Notes: generated by a model from the sequence alone, not told the origin. Shown: positions 43,408 through 54,237, counted from the stretch's first letter. The stretch: DNA of 64,000 nt from an uncultured Methanoregula sp. (GCF_963662735.1 NZ_OY759744.1:744001-808000), one strand, 5' to 3'. Numbers and translations are program-made.

Positions 43408-44719
43408 CCACCACCGCGTCGTTTAAGAGAATATGCGGAGCCCCGTCGCTGACAGGAACGCTCTGGCCGCCTTTGCCGCAATAACCCGGGCTCATCACCC
43501 GCTTGTTCCCGCAGAGGACAATCCCGTGAAGGGTCGTGAGGATATCCCCGGACAATGATACATCCCGGACCATCCGGGTGCATTCCCCGTTCTCTATGAG
43601 ATACCCGTATTCGGCATTGAACTGGAAGATTCCCCGCCCCGGGTCAACCTGGCCTCCCCGGGAGCCTTTGAGGAAAATGCCGTTTTTGCATTCCGCGAAT
43701 ATCTCTTCCTCCGTTGCGTCACCTTCTTCGATGAACGTGTTGCTCATCCGTACGAGCGGGGGTTCCCCGGGCATGGCCCGGGCATGGCCTGCAGAGCCGT
43801 TCCCGACCGAAGCAAGGGATTCCCGGTTGTGCAGGAACGCATGGATTATACCGTTTTTGACAATCTCGGTCCGGGTCACGGCTACTCCTTCGGCGTCCAC
43901 GGGGTCGAAACCAAACTCGCGGAGGCCGGGGTCATCGACAATGGTAAGGATCTCGTTGCCGATCTTTTCACCGATCCTCCCTTTCAGGACGGAGTTCCCT
44001 TCGTGGATCAGGTCGCCTTCGCTGGCATGCCCCACTGCTTCGTGGGCAAAGACACCGGCAAGTTCCGGGTCAAGCACTGCCCGCAGTTTTCCTCCCTTCG
44101 GTGCACCGGCATCCAGGAGAGCAATCGCAGTCTCAGCAGATTTCTTCCCGATACTCTCCTGGTGGCGGAGGTTGAACCCGTGGATGGAATGCTCGCGCTC
44201 GTAGCCCATCTGGAGATCGCCGTTCCGGGAGGCAACGGCAAGGACATTAAACCCCGACCGTGTCATCCGGAAGCGGTATTCGTTACCGGAACTGTCGGAG
44301 AAGTGCACATTCTCGACCCGCTCGATGTAGTTGGCCCTGGTATTGACGATGCCGGGGCTGCGGGCCCCGTTCTCAATAGCGGCAAGGAGAGCAGACTTTT
44401 CCTCGAGCGGGACCTGACTGGGATCCTCTTTCACCGGGGGAACGGGAAGGATGCCATGGGGAGCCTCGCCAAGCACTACGTTCTCTTCGGTGATCCCGGC
44501 AAGCCTGCCCGCCCGTTCCAGGAGCTCCTCGAATTTCCTGCCGGTGCAGGGGGTGTAGTTATCGATCTGGAGGACGCCCCAGCCGTGCCCGGAGAGCACC
44601 CGGAGCACCGCCACGTTGACAAAAGAGGTTCCGGCCGATTCCACCACGCTGTTGTCGATATCGATGTGGGTGGTCTCTCCGGTAACGTGCCGGAGATCGT
44701 AATAGGAAATACCCGACAT
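43388..44719 (-). CDS. tldD: TldD metalloprotease subunit
   Basis: The 443-aa protein has the zinc motif HEAVGH within GVFAHEAVGHASEGDLI and the TldD C-terminal GGQVDPGRGIFQFNAEYGYLIENGE. With TldE it forms a heterodimeric protease that in E. coli cleaves unfolded peptides and matures microcin B17. Archaeal operons usually keep both halves together, as here. It starts 5 bp after lonB ends, so the three protease genes may form one unit. Confidence 0.94.
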   Translation of the reverse strand: MSGISYYDLRHVTGETTHIDIDNSVVESAGTSFVNVAVLRVLSGHGWGVLQIDNYTPCTGRKFEELLERAGRLAGITEENVVLGEAPHGILPVPPVKEDPSQVPLEEKSALLAAIENGARSPGIVNTRANYIERVENVHFSDSSGNEYRFRMTRSGFNVLAVASRNGDLQMGYEREHSIHGFNLRHQESIGKKSAETAIALLDAGAPKGGKLRAVLDPELAGVFAHEAVGHASEGDLIHEGNSVLKGRIGEKIGNEILTIVDDPGLREFGFDPVDAEGVAVTRTEIVKNGIIHAFLHNRESLASVGNGSAGHARAMPGEPPLVRMSNTFIEEGDATEEEIFAECKNGIFLKGSRGGQVDPGRGIFQFNAEYGYLIENGECTRMVRDVSLSGDILTTLHGIVLCGNKRVMSPGYCGKGGQSVPVSDGAPHILLNDAVVGGSGLD

Positions 44720-44724
44720 CGTTC

Positions 44725-46695
44725 TCAGGCCATGGTCTGGTTGATCGCCGTAACTTCCGGAATGAGGGCCGTGGGTCTCAATGCCATCTTACGGAGCTTG
44801 GTGAGGAACCCGTCGGAGTTCTCCGGTACGAGGGCCAGCTTGAGGACGTCATCGATCGTGTCGATGGGGATGATGGTGACAAGGGATTTGAACCGCTCTT
44901 CGATGAGAACATCCCCCATATTCATGCGGGGGATAAGGACCGTCTTGATGCCGGCCTTGGCAGCTGCCTCGATCTTATAGGTAACCCCGCCAACCGGGAG
45001 GACATCCCCCCGCACGGAAAGAGACCCGGTCATGGCGATATCCTGCCGGACAGGGATCCCCTCAATAGCGCTGACAACGGCAGTCGCGACACTCACGGAT
45101 GCAGAATCTCCCTCGACGCCCATGTACGTCCCGATGAACTGGATGTGGATATCGATGTTCTTGACATCCCTTCCCGTAAACTTCTTGAGAATTGCACTGA
45201 CGTTCTTGATGGATTCCTGCGCAATCTCCTTGAGCATACCGGTTGCGATCACGGTTCCGCTCGCACCCTGTGCGGGGGTAACCTCAGCCATGATGGGGAG
45301 GACGGATCCGGCATCGCTGCCGGTCACAGCAAGCCCGTTCACACGGCCTACGCGGGTTCCTTCAACCACCGTCATCTCGTATTCCCGCAGGTGGCGCGTG
45401 ATCTCGTCGGAGACCTGGTCCTCGATCGACCGGGCGGTTTTCTTTGCGGTGATAACGTGGGCGCCGGTAGTGATTGTTGCATTCTCCTGCCGGGCAATAT
45501 CTCCTGCAACCCGGATCAGGCCGCCCATGTCCCGCAGCTTGAGGGTCAGGTGGCCCTTGCGGTTCGAGCGCCTGCGGGCTTCACGGATGATCTCATCGAT
45601 GCCGCTCTGGTCGAAGTGTGGGATCTTCCCGTCGTTCTTGACTTCCTGCGCAATGAACCGGATATACTTCTGCTGGTTCTCAGGAGTGTCATCCATGCTT
45701 TCCGCCATGTAGACCTCGTACCCGTACCCGCGGATACGCGAGCGGAGTGCGGGATGCATTCCCTGGATGGCATCGAGGTTCCCGGCTGCAACCATCACGA
45801 ATTTGCAGGGCACCGGTTCTGTCCGGACCATTGCCCCGCTCGACCGCTCGCTCTGGCCGGTGATGGGAAACTCGCCTTCCTGGAGAGCGGTGAGGAGGTT
45901 CTGCTGGGAGTGGGGGTCGAGGGTGTTGATCTCATCGATGAAGAGCACGCCACCATTTGACCGGTGGATTGCTCCTGCTTCAACGCGATCGTGGGCGGGA
46001 GTCTCGAGGCCGCCGCTCTGGAACGGGTCGTGCCGGACATCGCCCAGGAGAGCTCCTGCATGGGAGCCGGTACCGTCAATAAAAGGGGCAATGCTCTTCG
46101 TATCATTGGAGACAAGGAGCTTGGGGACCATCGCTTCTTCCCGGGGGGTTGTATAGCGCAGGGCCATGAAGACAAAAGCTCCTGCGATCAGTCCCATGAG
46201 GAGCTGCATGGTGATGATGGCGTACCCGGCAATACCGAGCAGGAGCAGCATCAGGAGGGTCTGCCTGAACTGGGCTTTCTTCTTTGCTTCGGCCTTGTGG
46301 GCAGCGACAATCTGTTTTCCCCGGCCTCCCGCAACCGTCCGGATCACCGGGTTGTTGGAGTCATCGGAGTTGGGGTATACGAGGATGTCCAGCAGATCTT
46401 CCTTGGGAAGGAGTTCGGCCATGGCCTTTGCAAGCATGGATTTGCCGGTACCGGGGCTGCCGATCATCATGACGTGCCGGCGCTGGATTGCGGCCTTCTT
46501 GATCACTTCCACCGCATGCTCCTGTCCGATCACCTGATCGATGAGCTTCGGCGGGACTTCTATCTGCGAGGATATTGCAACAATACCATCAGTAACGACG
46601 GCTTCAGGAACGGCACTCTCCGGTGCTACTGGTGCTACCGGGGCTGCTGGCTCTGTTTGTTCTGGCTGCGGAGATGAGAGTTCAGGATTTTCCAT
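44725..46695 (-). CDS. lonB: Archaeal membrane-anchored Lon protease (LonB)
   Basis: The 656-aa protein has an N-terminal Pro/Ala/Glu-rich lead, AAA+ Walker [11 protein letters not shown], and two membrane helices inserted between Walker A and B ([32 protein letters not shown]). Walker B is [12 protein letters not shown]. The C-terminal serine-lysine protease has [10 protein letters not shown] with the catalytic Ser and a Lys further on. This architecture is specific to archaeal LonB. It degrades unfolded or regulatory proteins at the membrane. It leads the lonB-tldD-tldE cluster. Confidence 0.97.
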   Translation of the reverse strand: MENPELSSPQPEQTEPAAPVAPVAPESAVPEAVVTDGIVAISSQIEVPPKLIDQVIGQEHAVEVIKKAAIQRRHVMMIGSPGTGKSMLAKAMAELLPKEDLLDILVYPNSDDSNNPVIRTVAGGRGKQIVAAHKAEAKKKAQFRQTLLMLLLLGIAGYAIITMQLLMGLIAGAFVFMALRYTTPREEAMVPKLLVSNDTKSIAPFIDGTGSHAGALLGDVRHDPFQSGGLETPAHDRVEAGAIHRSNGGVLFIDEINTLDPHSQQNLLTALQEGEFPITGQSERSSGAMVRTEPVPCKFVMVAAGNLDAIQGMHPALRSRIRGYGYEVYMAESMDDTPENQQKYIRFIAQEVKNDGKIPHFDQSGIDEIIREARRRSNRKGHLTLKLRDMGGLIRVAGDIARQENATITTGAHVITAKKTARSIEDQVSDEITRHLREYEMTVVEGTRVGRVNGLAVTGSDAGSVLPIMAEVTPAQGASGTVIATGMLKEIAQESIKNVSAILKKFTGRDVKNIDIHIQFIGTYMGVEGDSASVSVATAVVSAIEGIPVRQDIAMTGSLSVRGDVLPVGGVTYKIEAAAKAGIKTVLIPRMNMGDVLIEERFKSLVTIIPIDTIDDVLKLALVPENSDGFLTKLRKMALRPTALIPEVTAINQTMA

Positions 46696-46913
46696 TGCGG
46701 TTTTGCCCTCTTTTTACCCTTGGATTTCCATATAATTTGACTCATGATAGTTTAAGTACTTTCAGCTGATCCCAACCCCAGAGATCCGACAGGGGGTTTA
46801 AACGGGCAGGCTTCTTTAATCGTTTTCTGCGCAAAAATTACAATACCCTGTATCGTATACATACATGCCCAACCGGACAACCCGTGCTTTGCACCGGGCC
46901 AAGGAACGATAGT

Positions 46914-47762
46914 ATGAAGGTAATCAGTACTGAGAAATCCCAGGTTCTTGCCACCCGGCTTGCACGCGCCCTCAAGACTACGATTGTGGATGTCAATTAC
47001 TCCCGTTTTCCCGATGGCGAACATTACCTGCGGGCTGGAGATCTCGACGAGGAAACCATCATTGTCGGGAGCGTTGTGGACAACGATGCACTCGTCCAGC
47101 TGCTGCTCCTGATCGATGCCTGCGAGAGCTCAAAAAACCGGCTGGTCCTTCCCTATATGGCATATGCCCGCCAGGACAAGCGGTTCCACCCGGGCGAGCC
47201 TATAAGCAGCCGTGCCGTGGCACAGGTATTCAGCCGGGGAATTTCGGATATTACGACGGTCAACATCCACGATAAGGATGTGCTCAGGTTCTTCTCCGTC
47301 CCGACAAAGAACATCTCGGTTGCCCGGGAGATCGGATCCTACATCAAAACCCTGGAGCTCGACAACCCGCTCATTCTCTCGCCGGATGATGGCGCGCTTG
47401 CTTTTGCCAATGAAGTAGCATCGGTCGGAGGATGGGACGTTGATCACCTGGAAAAGACACGGCTGAGCGGGGTCGAAGTCAGGATGGCCCCCAAACAACT
47501 CTCTGCAAAAGGCCGGTCCGTCATCATTGTGGATGACATCATCTCCACGGGCGGCACGATCGCAACTGCGGCGGGAATGCTCTACAGCCAGGGGGCGGAC
47601 GATGTCTATGCCGCCTGCGTCCACGGGGTCCTGACCGGGGGAGCCTATGCCCGGCTCATGGCAACCGGGATCCGGGACGTGATCTGCAGCGATACCGTAG
47701 AGCGGGCGTGCAGTAAACTATCAGCAGCGGACCAGATTGCCCATGCCCTCAACTCATCTTAA
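46914..47762 (+). CDS. prs: Ribose-phosphate pyrophosphokinase
   Basis: The 282-aa enzyme has KVISTEKSQVLATRLARAL, the FPDGEHYLR motif, LPYMAYARQDKRFHPGEPIS catalytic flexible region, and the PRPP loop VIIVDDIISTGGTIATA. It makes PRPP for nucleotide and cofactor synthesis. I chose ATG 46914 (MKVIST) since the 10 residues from the upstream ATG are unlike the family. It lies divergent to lonB with a 218-bp AT-rich gap, and is followed by nob1. Confidence 0.95.
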   Translation: MKVISTEKSQVLATRLARALKTTIVDVNYSRFPDGEHYLRAGDLDEETIIVGSVVDNDALVQLLLLIDACESSKNRLVLPYMAYARQDKRFHPGEPISSRAVAQVFSRGISDITTVNIHDKDVLRFFSVPTKNISVAREIGSYIKTLELDNPLILSPDDGALAFANEVASVGGWDVDHLEKTRLSGVEVRMAPKQLSAKGRSVIIVDDIISTGGTIATAAGMLYSQGADDVYAACVHGVLTGGAYARLMATGIRDVICSDTVERACSKLSAADQIAHALNSS

Positions 47763-47816
47763 GAACGTGAGAGCCGCTTTTGGCCCGCTCTTTTTTCTGC
47801 AGGGGGCTTACCGGGT

Positions 47817-48272
47817 ATGAAAGCCGTTCTCGATGCAAGTGTCTTTTTTTCCGAACTCCCTCTTGACGGCGAATTGTATACAACTCCCTCCGTCTGTGAC
47901 GAACTTCTCGATATCCGGGCAAAGGGAAATTTCGAGAAGCTGTGCGCCGCGGGGCTCCAGGTGCAGTCCCCTGGGCCGGAAAGCAGGGAGGCGGTCAGGC
48001 AGGCAGCAAAGAAATCCCGGGATAGCGGGGTGATATCCGGTACCGATGAAGACCTGCTGGCCCTCACCCTCGAACTGGGTGCAGTGCTCTATACCGATGA
48101 TTTCGCCATCCAGAATGTTGCCGGCGTCATGAAACTGGAGACTCACCCCATACTCCAGAGAAAAGCCCGGCAGGTCCGCTGGAAATACCGGTGCAGCGGC
48201 TGCGGCAAATATTACGGGCATGACGGGGAATGCATGATCTGCGGTGCGGCGATTAAAAGAAAACTTAAATAG
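47817..48272 (+). CDS. nob1: rRNA maturation endonuclease Nob1
   Basis: The 151-aa protein has a PIN domain (D6 in [32 protein letters not shown]) followed by a C-terminal zinc ribbon ([20 protein letters not shown]). This order defines Nob1, which cleaves the 3' end of 16S pre-rRNA during 30S maturation. It begins 54 bp after prs and is followed 20 bp later by gfcR. The zinc ribbon separates it from VapC-type toxins. Confidence 0.93.
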   Translation: MKAVLDASVFFSELPLDGELYTTPSVCDELLDIRAKGNFEKLCAAGLQVQSPGPESREAVRQAAKKSRDSGVISGTDEDLLALTLELGAVLYTDDFAIQNVAGVMKLETHPILQRKARQVRWKYRCSGCGKYYGHDGECMICGAAIKRKLK

Positions 48273-48292
48273 ATACCGGCGAATCTTTTTTC

Positions 48293-48901
48293 ATGTCTTC
48301 CCTTGACGATCTGATTGGCAGGGCAAAGATGCTCCTGGCAGATGGGCACAGCCCGGGTCAGATTGCAGATGAACTCTCCCTTTCCATGGAGACCGTGACG
48401 TGGCTCCTGACCCAGGCCAAAGGATCTGCAGCCCCAAAAGATGTCCACATCGACTGGACTGCAGTCTCAAGCCAGGCCCCCCTTCTCGAAGAGACCGCCC
48501 AGATGCTCCTGAGCCGGTACTATCTCGCCCGGACCGGGGAGAATACCGGTTCTCCCGCAGCGGGGGTCATTGTCGGCATTGCACTCTCGGGAATTCCCCT
48601 TGCAACCCTCATCGCGGTCCAGGAGGCAGCCCAGCTTGCCATCTATCACCCGGCAAAACAGAGCCAGAACGAGCACCCGACCGGATCGATCAGCGGGAAT
48701 TTTGCCGGCATCGGCGGCGAGCGGTGCATTATTGTTGATGATACCATCACCTCGGGAAAGACCATGCAGGAAGTGGTGAAGTACCTCAAGAAGCACAATG
48801 CCGTGCCGGTTGCAATCTGGGTAATCTTTGACAAGCGCGGTATCAAGGATGTGGATGGAGTACCGGTCTATTCGCTCTTTAAAATATCCCGTATTGACTG
48901 A
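48293..48901 (+). CDS. gfcR: GfcR-type regulator (orotate phosphoribosyltransferase-like)
   Basis: The 202-aa protein joins an N-terminal helix-turn-helix (about 1-45: [35 protein letters not shown]) to a phosphoribosyltransferase domain with [18 protein letters not shown] and the PRPP loop [15 protein letters not shown]. This matches the archaeal GfcR family, a regulator of sugar metabolism first characterised in haloarchaea, which senses a phosphoribosyl-like ligand. It is the last gene of the prs-nob1-gfcR group. Confidence 0.9.
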   Translation: MSSLDDLIGRAKMLLADGHSPGQIADELSLSMETVTWLLTQAKGSAAPKDVHIDWTAVSSQAPLLEETAQMLLSRYYLARTGENTGSPAAGVIVGIALSGIPLATLIAVQEAAQLAIYHPAKQSQNEHPTGSISGNFAGIGGERCIIVDDTITSGKTMQEVVKYLKKHNAVPVAIWVIFDKRGIKDVDGVPVYSLFKISRID

Positions 48902-48934
48902 TCTCCCTTTTTTTCCGGAACCGCGTTGCGCATA

Positions 48935-48942
48935 TTTATATA
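48935..48942 (+). promoter_or_regulatory. TATA box of the thermosome gene
   Basis: TTTATATA with an upstream GC-rich BRE-like stretch lies about 45 bp before ATG 48983, and GGAGGATCC (48971-48979) forms a strong ribosome-binding site. Expression is probably high, as expected for a chaperonin. Confidence 0.6.
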
Positions 48943-48982
48943 GAAGTTCAATTCCACCTTTTACAACATCGGAGGATCCGTT

Positions 48983-50578
48983 ATGCTATCTGGACAGCCA
49001 ATTATCATCTTAAAAGAAAATGTAGAGCGTAATTACGGGAAGGAAGCCCAGCGCTCGAATATTGCGGCCGCAAAGGCTATCGCCGGCGCCGTCAGGTCAA
49101 CTCTCGGCCCCCGCGGTATGGACAAGATGCTTGTCAGCGGCTCAGGCGATATCGTCATAACGAACGATGGTGCCACTATCCTGAGTGAGATAGCCGTTCA
49201 GCACCCCGGCGCAAAGATGGTCATCGAAGTTGCACGGACCCAGGACGACGAGGTCGGCGACGGGACAACCACCGCAGTTATTCTTGTCGGTGCCCTTATG
49301 GAGCAGGCAGAGGCCATGCTCGAGCAGGGTATCCACCCGACCGTTATCGCGCAGGGTTACCGCATGGGCATGGAGAAGGCACTCGATATAGTCAACAGCC
49401 TCTCCCTCAAGGTAGACCCGTCCGACCGGAAGACCTTGCTCAAGATCGCCGATACGGCAATCACCGGAAAATCAATAGAGCAGGTCAAGGGAAAACTCGA
49501 CGCCATTATCGTTGACGCGGTCATGACCGTTGCCGAGAAAGTCAACGGGAAATTCGCTGTTGACGAAGAAGACGTGATGATCAAGAAGCAGAAGGGCGCT
49601 TCCATGAACGACGCCGAGCTGATCCGCGGCGTTGTCATCGACAAGGTCCGGGTTCACGACGGCATGCCCAGGAAGATCACCAAGGCAAAAGTTGCAATGG
49701 TTGCAACGCCCCTTGAGATCACCAAGACCCAGGTCAAGGCCAAGATCAAGATCTCCAGCGCTGAACAGATAAACGCGTTCAGCGAACAGGAGCGCGAAGC
49801 ACTCAGGAAACTCGCTGACTCAGTCATCGACAGCGGGGCAAACGTCCTCCTCTGCCAGAAGGGCATTTCGGATGCCGCCCAGTTCTTCCTTGCCAAGAGC
49901 GGCATTCTCGCGATCGAGGATGTGCCCGAAAAGGACATGAAATATGCGTCACGCGCCCTTCACGCCAACATCGTCAACAAGCCCGAATCCCTGACATCAA
50001 AGGATCTCGGTGTCGCAGACCTTGTTGAAGAAGACGACGAAGGCAAAGTCACGAGGATCTCCGGGTGCAAGAACCCCAAGACCACCACGATCCTGCTCCG
50101 CGGCACGAGCGACTACCTCCTCGACGAACTCGAGCGGGCAGTGGTCGACGGGACCCGTGTTGTCATGGACGCCATGGAAGACGGAACATATGTTGTCGGC
50201 GGCGGCGCAGTCGAGACCGAACTCCTCATGAAGATCCGGGACTATGCCCAGACCGTTGGAGGACGGGTCCAGCTCGCTCTCGAAGCCTATGCAACAGCAT
50301 TCGAGTCCATCCCCCGCACCCTTGCCGAGAACTCCGGGTACAACCCGATTGATAAACTCGTGGAACTCAAGAACGTCCACTCCAAGGGCAAGAAGAATGC
50401 CGGCCTGAACGTGTACGAGGGTAAAGTCATCGACATGCTCTCGGAGGGCGTTATCGAGCCCCTGCGGTCCAAGCGCCAGTCCATCCAGAGCGCTTCCGAA
50501 ACTGCCATCATGCTCATCCGTGTCGATGACATGATGATCACCCAGCAGGGTGGAAAGGGCGGCATGCCCGGCATGTAA
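48983..50578 (+). CDS. thsA: Thermosome (group II chaperonin) subunit
   Basis: The 531-aa subunit has [26 protein letters not shown], the ATPase motif [32 protein letters not shown] and a C-terminal GGKGGMPGM tail. It assembles into eight-fold double rings that fold proteins with ATP. Only one subunit gene lies here; other subunits may be elsewhere. The strong promoter and RBS agree with an abundant product. Length and motifs are complete. Confidence 0.98.
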   Translation: MLSGQPIIILKENVERNYGKEAQRSNIAAAKAIAGAVRSTLGPRGMDKMLVSGSGDIVITNDGATILSEIAVQHPGAKMVIEVARTQDDEVGDGTTTAVILVGALMEQAEAMLEQGIHPTVIAQGYRMGMEKALDIVNSLSLKVDPSDRKTLLKIADTAITGKSIEQVKGKLDAIIVDAVMTVAEKVNGKFAVDEEDVMIKKQKGASMNDAELIRGVVIDKVRVHDGMPRKITKAKVAMVATPLEITKTQVKAKIKISSAEQINAFSEQEREALRKLADSVIDSGANVLLCQKGISDAAQFFLAKSGILAIEDVPEKDMKYASRALHANIVNKPESLTSKDLGVADLVEEDDEGKVTRISGCKNPKTTTILLRGTSDYLLDELERAVVDGTRVVMDAMEDGTYVVGGGAVETELLMKIRDYAQTVGGRVQLALEAYATAFESIPRTLAENSGYNPIDKLVELKNVHSKGKKNAGLNVYEGKVIDMLSEGVIEPLRSKRQSIQSASETAIMLIRVDDMMITQQGGKGGMPGM

Positions 50579-50600
50579 TGGGATACACCAATTCCCTGTC

Positions 50601-50606
50601 TTTTTT
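50601..50606 (+). terminator. Oligo-T run after the thermosome gene
   Basis: Six T residues lie about 22 bp after the stop codon, a plausible archaeal terminator before tRNA-Ser. Confidence 0.4.
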
Positions 50607-50712
50607 CAGGATACGTTTTGATTTCCGGCTCCGCCACGTACCTGGATTATTCCGTAAAGGCGGTTGTCAGATAACTATTAGAGCAATCGATGAAAAAAAT
50701 AAGAGAACCGGT

Positions 50713-50797
50713 GCCGAGGTAGTCTAGCCCGGGAAGGCGGTAGCCTCGAAAGCTACTGGCGCTTCGCGCCTCGGGAGTTCAAATCTCCCCCTCGGCG
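50713..50797 (+). tRNA. tRNA-Ser (anticodon CGA)
   Basis: The cloverleaf has acceptor GCCGAGG/CCTCGGC, anticodon stem GTAGC/GCTAC with loop CTCGAAA (anticodon CGA), a long variable arm (TGGCGC TTC GCGCC-type hairpin) typical of class II tRNAs, and discriminator G. No CCA is encoded. Confidence 0.94.
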
Positions 50798-51084
50798 TTT
50801 TAAACGGGAGGTCTTCGTCTTCCCGCTGTTTTGCGAGGACTGTTTACCAATCGTGCGGACCCTGCCAAACGGGCTGAATCTGTTCGTTCGAACCGTCATG
50901 TACCACCATACCCGGAAAAACGGTAAAATGCGGAGAATTCAGCCGTATTTTTTGAAAAAATTGAATATAACCTGCGATTTCAAATTTTGGGAATTTGATA
51001 GAAAATAAATACTACATGTTCTGATAATATGGTTACATATGTCAGGGATCCCACCCCGCGGACCCGGCAGGACAGGATGACCGA

Positions 51085-51288
51085 ATGCTCCGGATAAAAA
51101 AGAACAAACCAACTGTTTCAGCAGATGCGAAATCGTTTCGCGCAATACGGAGGCTTAACATCAACCGTACGTACATGCCCCTGAAGATCGGCGCAATCGT
51201 AGGGTACGTCCTCCTGGGGATGCTTTCCGCATCCACATCCATGTTCGGCATCATGGTCGGGTTCATGCTCCGCATAATCGGGCTGTAA
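51085..51288 (+). CDS. Small membrane protein, 67 aa
   Basis: The basic N-terminus (MLRIKKNKPTVSADAKSF, RRLNINRTYM) precedes one or two membrane segments (LKIGAIVGYVLLGMLSAST, MFGIMVGFMLRIIGL). No family is recognised. No clear RBS is visible. Frame statistics are good, but the short length lowers confidence. It is convergent with the 72-aa membrane protein gene downstream. Confidence 0.55.
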   Translation: MLRIKKNKPTVSADAKSFRAIRRLNINRTYMPLKIGAIVGYVLLGMLSASTSMFGIMVGFMLRIIGL

Positions 51289-51323
51289 CCGCAGAATAAA
51301 ATCCCAACGTCTTTTTTCGGAAT

Positions 51324-51542
51324 TTACCAGTACGCCAGCATGCCGAGAGTTCCGTGCACCAGGGCAAGCCCGATCGATAGCGCAGCACACCGCATGTGCC
51401 ACTTGAACGGGATCGTATGGATTCCCCTGCGGTTCAGGATCGCTATCGACGCGGTTAAAAGAAAACCGGTGAGGGTCAGGACGCCCAGGTAAAGGATGAG
51501 AGGTTTCCCGAAAACAGGGGCGTACGTGATCTCCGCGAACAT
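51324..51542 (-). CDS. Small two-helix membrane protein next to cupredoxin
   Basis: The 72-aa protein has two clear membrane helices (FGKPLILYLGVLTLTGFLLTASI and CAALSIGLALVHGTLGMLAYW) with a short loop containing RRGIHTIPFKWHMR. A His in each helix region (H45-type loop and LVHG) could bind haem or metal, as in small cytochrome b-like proteins, but this is speculative. It starts 14 bp after the cupredoxin stop and is probably co-transcribed with it. Confidence 0.7.
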   Translation of the reverse strand: MFAEITYAPVFGKPLILYLGVLTLTGFLLTASIAILNRRGIHTIPFKWHMRCAALSIGLALVHGTLGMLAYW

Positions 51543-51556
51543 GGTTCACTCCTCCG

Positions 51557-51991
51557 TTATAGCTCCACGGTGACCGTTCCCTTCATGTACGGGTGGATGA
51601 GACAGGTGTAATCATACACGCCCGGCTTGGTAAAAGACCGGGTGTAGGACTGCCCTATGGCGAGAAGGGGCGACTGGGTATCATCGAGAAACTTGATCCG
51701 GTGGACCTTGTCATCGTTGTTGACCCAGCGGACATCCGCGCCGGTCTTGACCGTCAGTTGAGAAGGATTGAAGGTCATCTTGCTGATGGTGATGGTATTA
51801 TCCGATACTGACGCAGTTTTCCCGGGTGCCGGCACAGCAGTTGCCGGCAGATTGGGGGCACTTGTCGCCCGGGTTGTAACCGGAGCAGGAGTTGGCGTCG
51901 CTGTCGGCTGCGGGGCCGGGGCTGGCTGGGAGCAGCCGGCAGCAACTGCCAGAAAAGCAACGAGAATGAGAATCGCAAGAACCTTTTTCAT
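51557..51991 (-). CDS. Blue-copper (cupredoxin) lipoprotein
   Basis: The 144-aa protein has a signal peptide with lipobox AAGC (Cys20) and a Pro/Thr/Ala-rich linker (21-60). A plastocyanin/azurin-like domain follows, with copper ligands His97 (DKVHRI), Cys130, His133 and Met136 (YTCLIHPYM). It should be lipid-anchored outside the cell and carry electrons or copper. Blue copper proteins are unusual in strict anaerobic methanogens but occur in Methanomicrobiales. Confidence 0.88.
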   Translation of the reverse strand: MKKVLAILILVAFLAVAAGCSQPAPAPQPTATPTPAPVTTRATSAPNLPATAVPAPGKTASVSDNTITISKMTFNPSQLTVKTGADVRWVNNDDKVHRIKFLDDTQSPLLAIGQSYTRSFTKPGVYDYTCLIHPYMKGTVTVEL

Positions 51992-52020
51992 ACTTTAATC
52001 TCGGTACCGGTTTAATTAAA

Positions 52021-54237
52021 CTATTGCGATAGTCCGGTCTGAAAGGACGCCGGATCCGGATTTTCTCCGGATACCGTATCCGGACCCCCTTTGTGATCCG
52101 GTGTCATGACATCGCTCCCGGTGGACATGGGGATGTCCCGGATAAGGGCCATATACTCATCGATATGGTAATAATCGGCGAGGATCATCCCGCGGTAGAG
52201 CGGGAGCGGGAGCAGCCGGCCAAATTTCCCGGCTTCATCGGGGGGAAGGGGAAGGGCTTCCCCAACAGCCGGCCGGGAGAGATGCCGGAGGCGCTGGAGA
52301 GCGGACAATACCCTCTTTGCAGCCCCGTCCTTTCCCGCCCGCTGGACCCGGACAGAAAAATCATTGTACCGCACCTGTACCGGTCCGCCAAGCTCACGTT
52401 TCAGCAGGAGCGAAAGAATCCGGTTGAACCTGCTGCCCTGCAGGGAGAGGATGAATACTTCTCTTCCCTGCACTGATACCCGCTCACAGATGAGAAGACC
52501 CGACTCTCCTGCACCGTCAGGGATGCGTTCAAATGCCTGCCGGAGGAGTTCCTGCTCCGGCTTTGGGAGAGGCAGGCAGGATCCCCGGGCCCGGATTTTC
52601 TGGATCATCCGGCATACGAGCGGGGAGTATCCTTCTTCCCCGCCCCCCCCCGTCCAGAAGATGCGGGAAGACGACTCTGCTGCTCCGGGCACCACGACCA
52701 CGAGATTGTGCCCCTCATCCCGCTTGACGACCGACCATGACTGGCCACCAAGCGATATCCCCCCCCCGGCCTCGTGGCTGCGGACAAACCGTGTATCCAG
52801 GTTCCCGATGACATCGCCATCAGGAGTCACAGCCCGGTACTCTCCCCCGCCCGTGATCACCGAGTAGAGATCCTTCCAGTTGGAGCGCCCGAAGACCCGC
52901 TCGGCCTCGCTTCCCGGCATCAGCAGTTCGCCGTCGGCCGTGAGATACCCCGTAGAGATGAGATGGGTGATGAGGTCCTGCAGCTCGCATTCACTGATGG
53001 AAGAAAAAGCCGGGTGCGAGAGCAGTTCCGTTCCCAGCTGCCGTCGGCTTGCCGTTTTCCGCCGGTGCAGGTTCAGGAAGAGCTGCTGGAGAAGAACAGG
53101 ATAGGGCTTTTTGAGGGGCACGAGGATTTCCGTTGATCGTTCCATGGCGCATTCGATGATAGCACAACTGCAGAGAAGTTCACAGGGGTTTTTGAGAATC
53201 CAGGCAACATAGGCCGCTTTCCCGCGCCGCCCGCTCCGGCCCATCCGCTGGAGAAACGAGGATACGGACGAGGGAGGGCCCACCTGGACTACGACATCGA
53301 GATCCCCGATATCGATCCCGAGTTCCAGGGTGCTCGTGCAGATGATGCAGGCACCGGAGTCAGACGAGAAGGCTTCTTCAGCCAATCGCCGCGTAGCCGG
53401 GGAGAGTGAGGAGTGGTGGATATGGAGATTTTTGATCCGGCCGGCAAGGGACTGTGCAAGGTGTTCGGCAACGCTCCTGCTGTTCACGAAGACCAGCGAC
53501 TTTTTACCGGATACAATTCTCGCGAGCGCTTCTGTTCTTTTGCTCTCTTCAGGCTCGACAATGAACCGGAACTGCTTCTCCTGCGGGGCAGAGGGCACGG
53601 CAACGAGCGCTTCCCCGTGGCGGTTATCGGAGAGCCAGCGGAGCACCTCGTCCGGGTTTCCCGTGGTTGCAGAGAGGCCGATCCGCTGGATCTTCCTCCG
53701 GGCTACCGCATCCATCCGGTCGAGCAGGACTTTCAAGTGCACGCCCCGTTCCGATTCCACGAAGGCATGGAGTTCGTCAATGATGATGTACCGGACCTGG
53801 CGGAGAGCGGAAGAGAGCGTGGGTTCCTGGAGCAGGACCTCGAGCGATTCGGGGGTTATCATCAGGAAATGCGGGGGTTCGCCTTCCTTCCACGAGCGTT
53901 CGCCCCGGGCCACGTCGCCATGCCATTTCATCACGGAGAGCGACGTGGGAATACAGAAGGCAGAAAAGCGATCTTCCTGGTCATTGATCAGGGCCTTGAG
54001 CGGGGAAAGGTACAGGCAGGCAATGCCCGCCCGGCCGTGTTTGAGAAGATCGTCCATAACCGGGATCAGGGCAGATTCCGATTTCCCCCCGGCAGTCGGG
54101 GCAATGACCAGCGTATCGTTCCCTGCTGCCACTGCTGCATACGTGCGTTCCTGCACTTCGCGCAGCTCGGTCCAGTCCAGTCGCTGGGAGAGGACCTGCT
54201 GGAGGGATTCATGGAGCGTGGAAAAGACAGATGTCAC
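52021..54237 (-). CDS. Lhr-like DEAD/DEAH-box helicase
   Basis: The 738-aa protein is an Lhr-type helicase: Walker A APTAGGKSES, GIACLYLSPLKALIND, DEAH variant IIDELHAF, SATTGNPDEV, and C-terminal helicase motifs VVVQVGPPSSVSSFLQRMGRSGRRG, with a Lhr core C-terminal region after about 440. It is shorter than the ~900-aa archaeal Lhr-Core but keeps all helicase motifs. Lhr enzymes act in DNA repair and recombination. It appears to be a single-gene unit. Confidence 0.9.
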   Translation of the reverse strand: MTSVFSTLHESLQQVLSQRLDWTELREVQERTYAAVAAGNDTLVIAPTAGGKSESALIPVMDDLLKHGRAGIACLYLSPLKALINDQEDRFSAFCIPTSLSVMKWHGDVARGERSWKEGEPPHFLMITPESLEVLLQEPTLSSALRQVRYIIIDELHAFVESERGVHLKVLLDRMDAVARRKIQRIGLSATTGNPDEVLRWLSDNRHGEALVAVPSAPQEKQFRFIVEPEESKRTEALARIVSGKKSLVFVNSRSVAEHLAQSLAGRIKNLHIHHSSLSPATRRLAEEAFSSDSGACIICTSTLELGIDIGDLDVVVQVGPPSSVSSFLQRMGRSGRRGKAAYVAWILKNPCELLCSCAIIECAMERSTEILVPLKKPYPVLLQQLFLNLHRRKTASRRQLGTELLSHPAFSSISECELQDLITHLISTGYLTADGELLMPGSEAERVFGRSNWKDLYSVITGGGEYRAVTPDGDVIGNLDTRFVRSHEAGGGISLGGQSWSVVKRDEGHNLVVVVPGAAESSSRIFWTGGGGEEGYSPLVCRMIQKIRARGSCLPLPKPEQELLRQAFERIPDGAGESGLLICERVSVQGREVFILSLQGSRFNRILSLLLKRELGGPVQVRYNDFSVRVQRAGKDGAAKRVLSALQRLRHLSRPAVGEALPLPPDEAGKFGRLLPLPLYRGMILADYYHIDEYMALIRDIPMSTGSDVMTPDHKGGPDTVSGENPDPASFQTGLSQ

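Noticed and set aside
47817..48272. VapC toxin
   Set aside because: The PIN domain is followed by a zinc ribbon and the gene lies beside prs, which identifies Nob1 instead.
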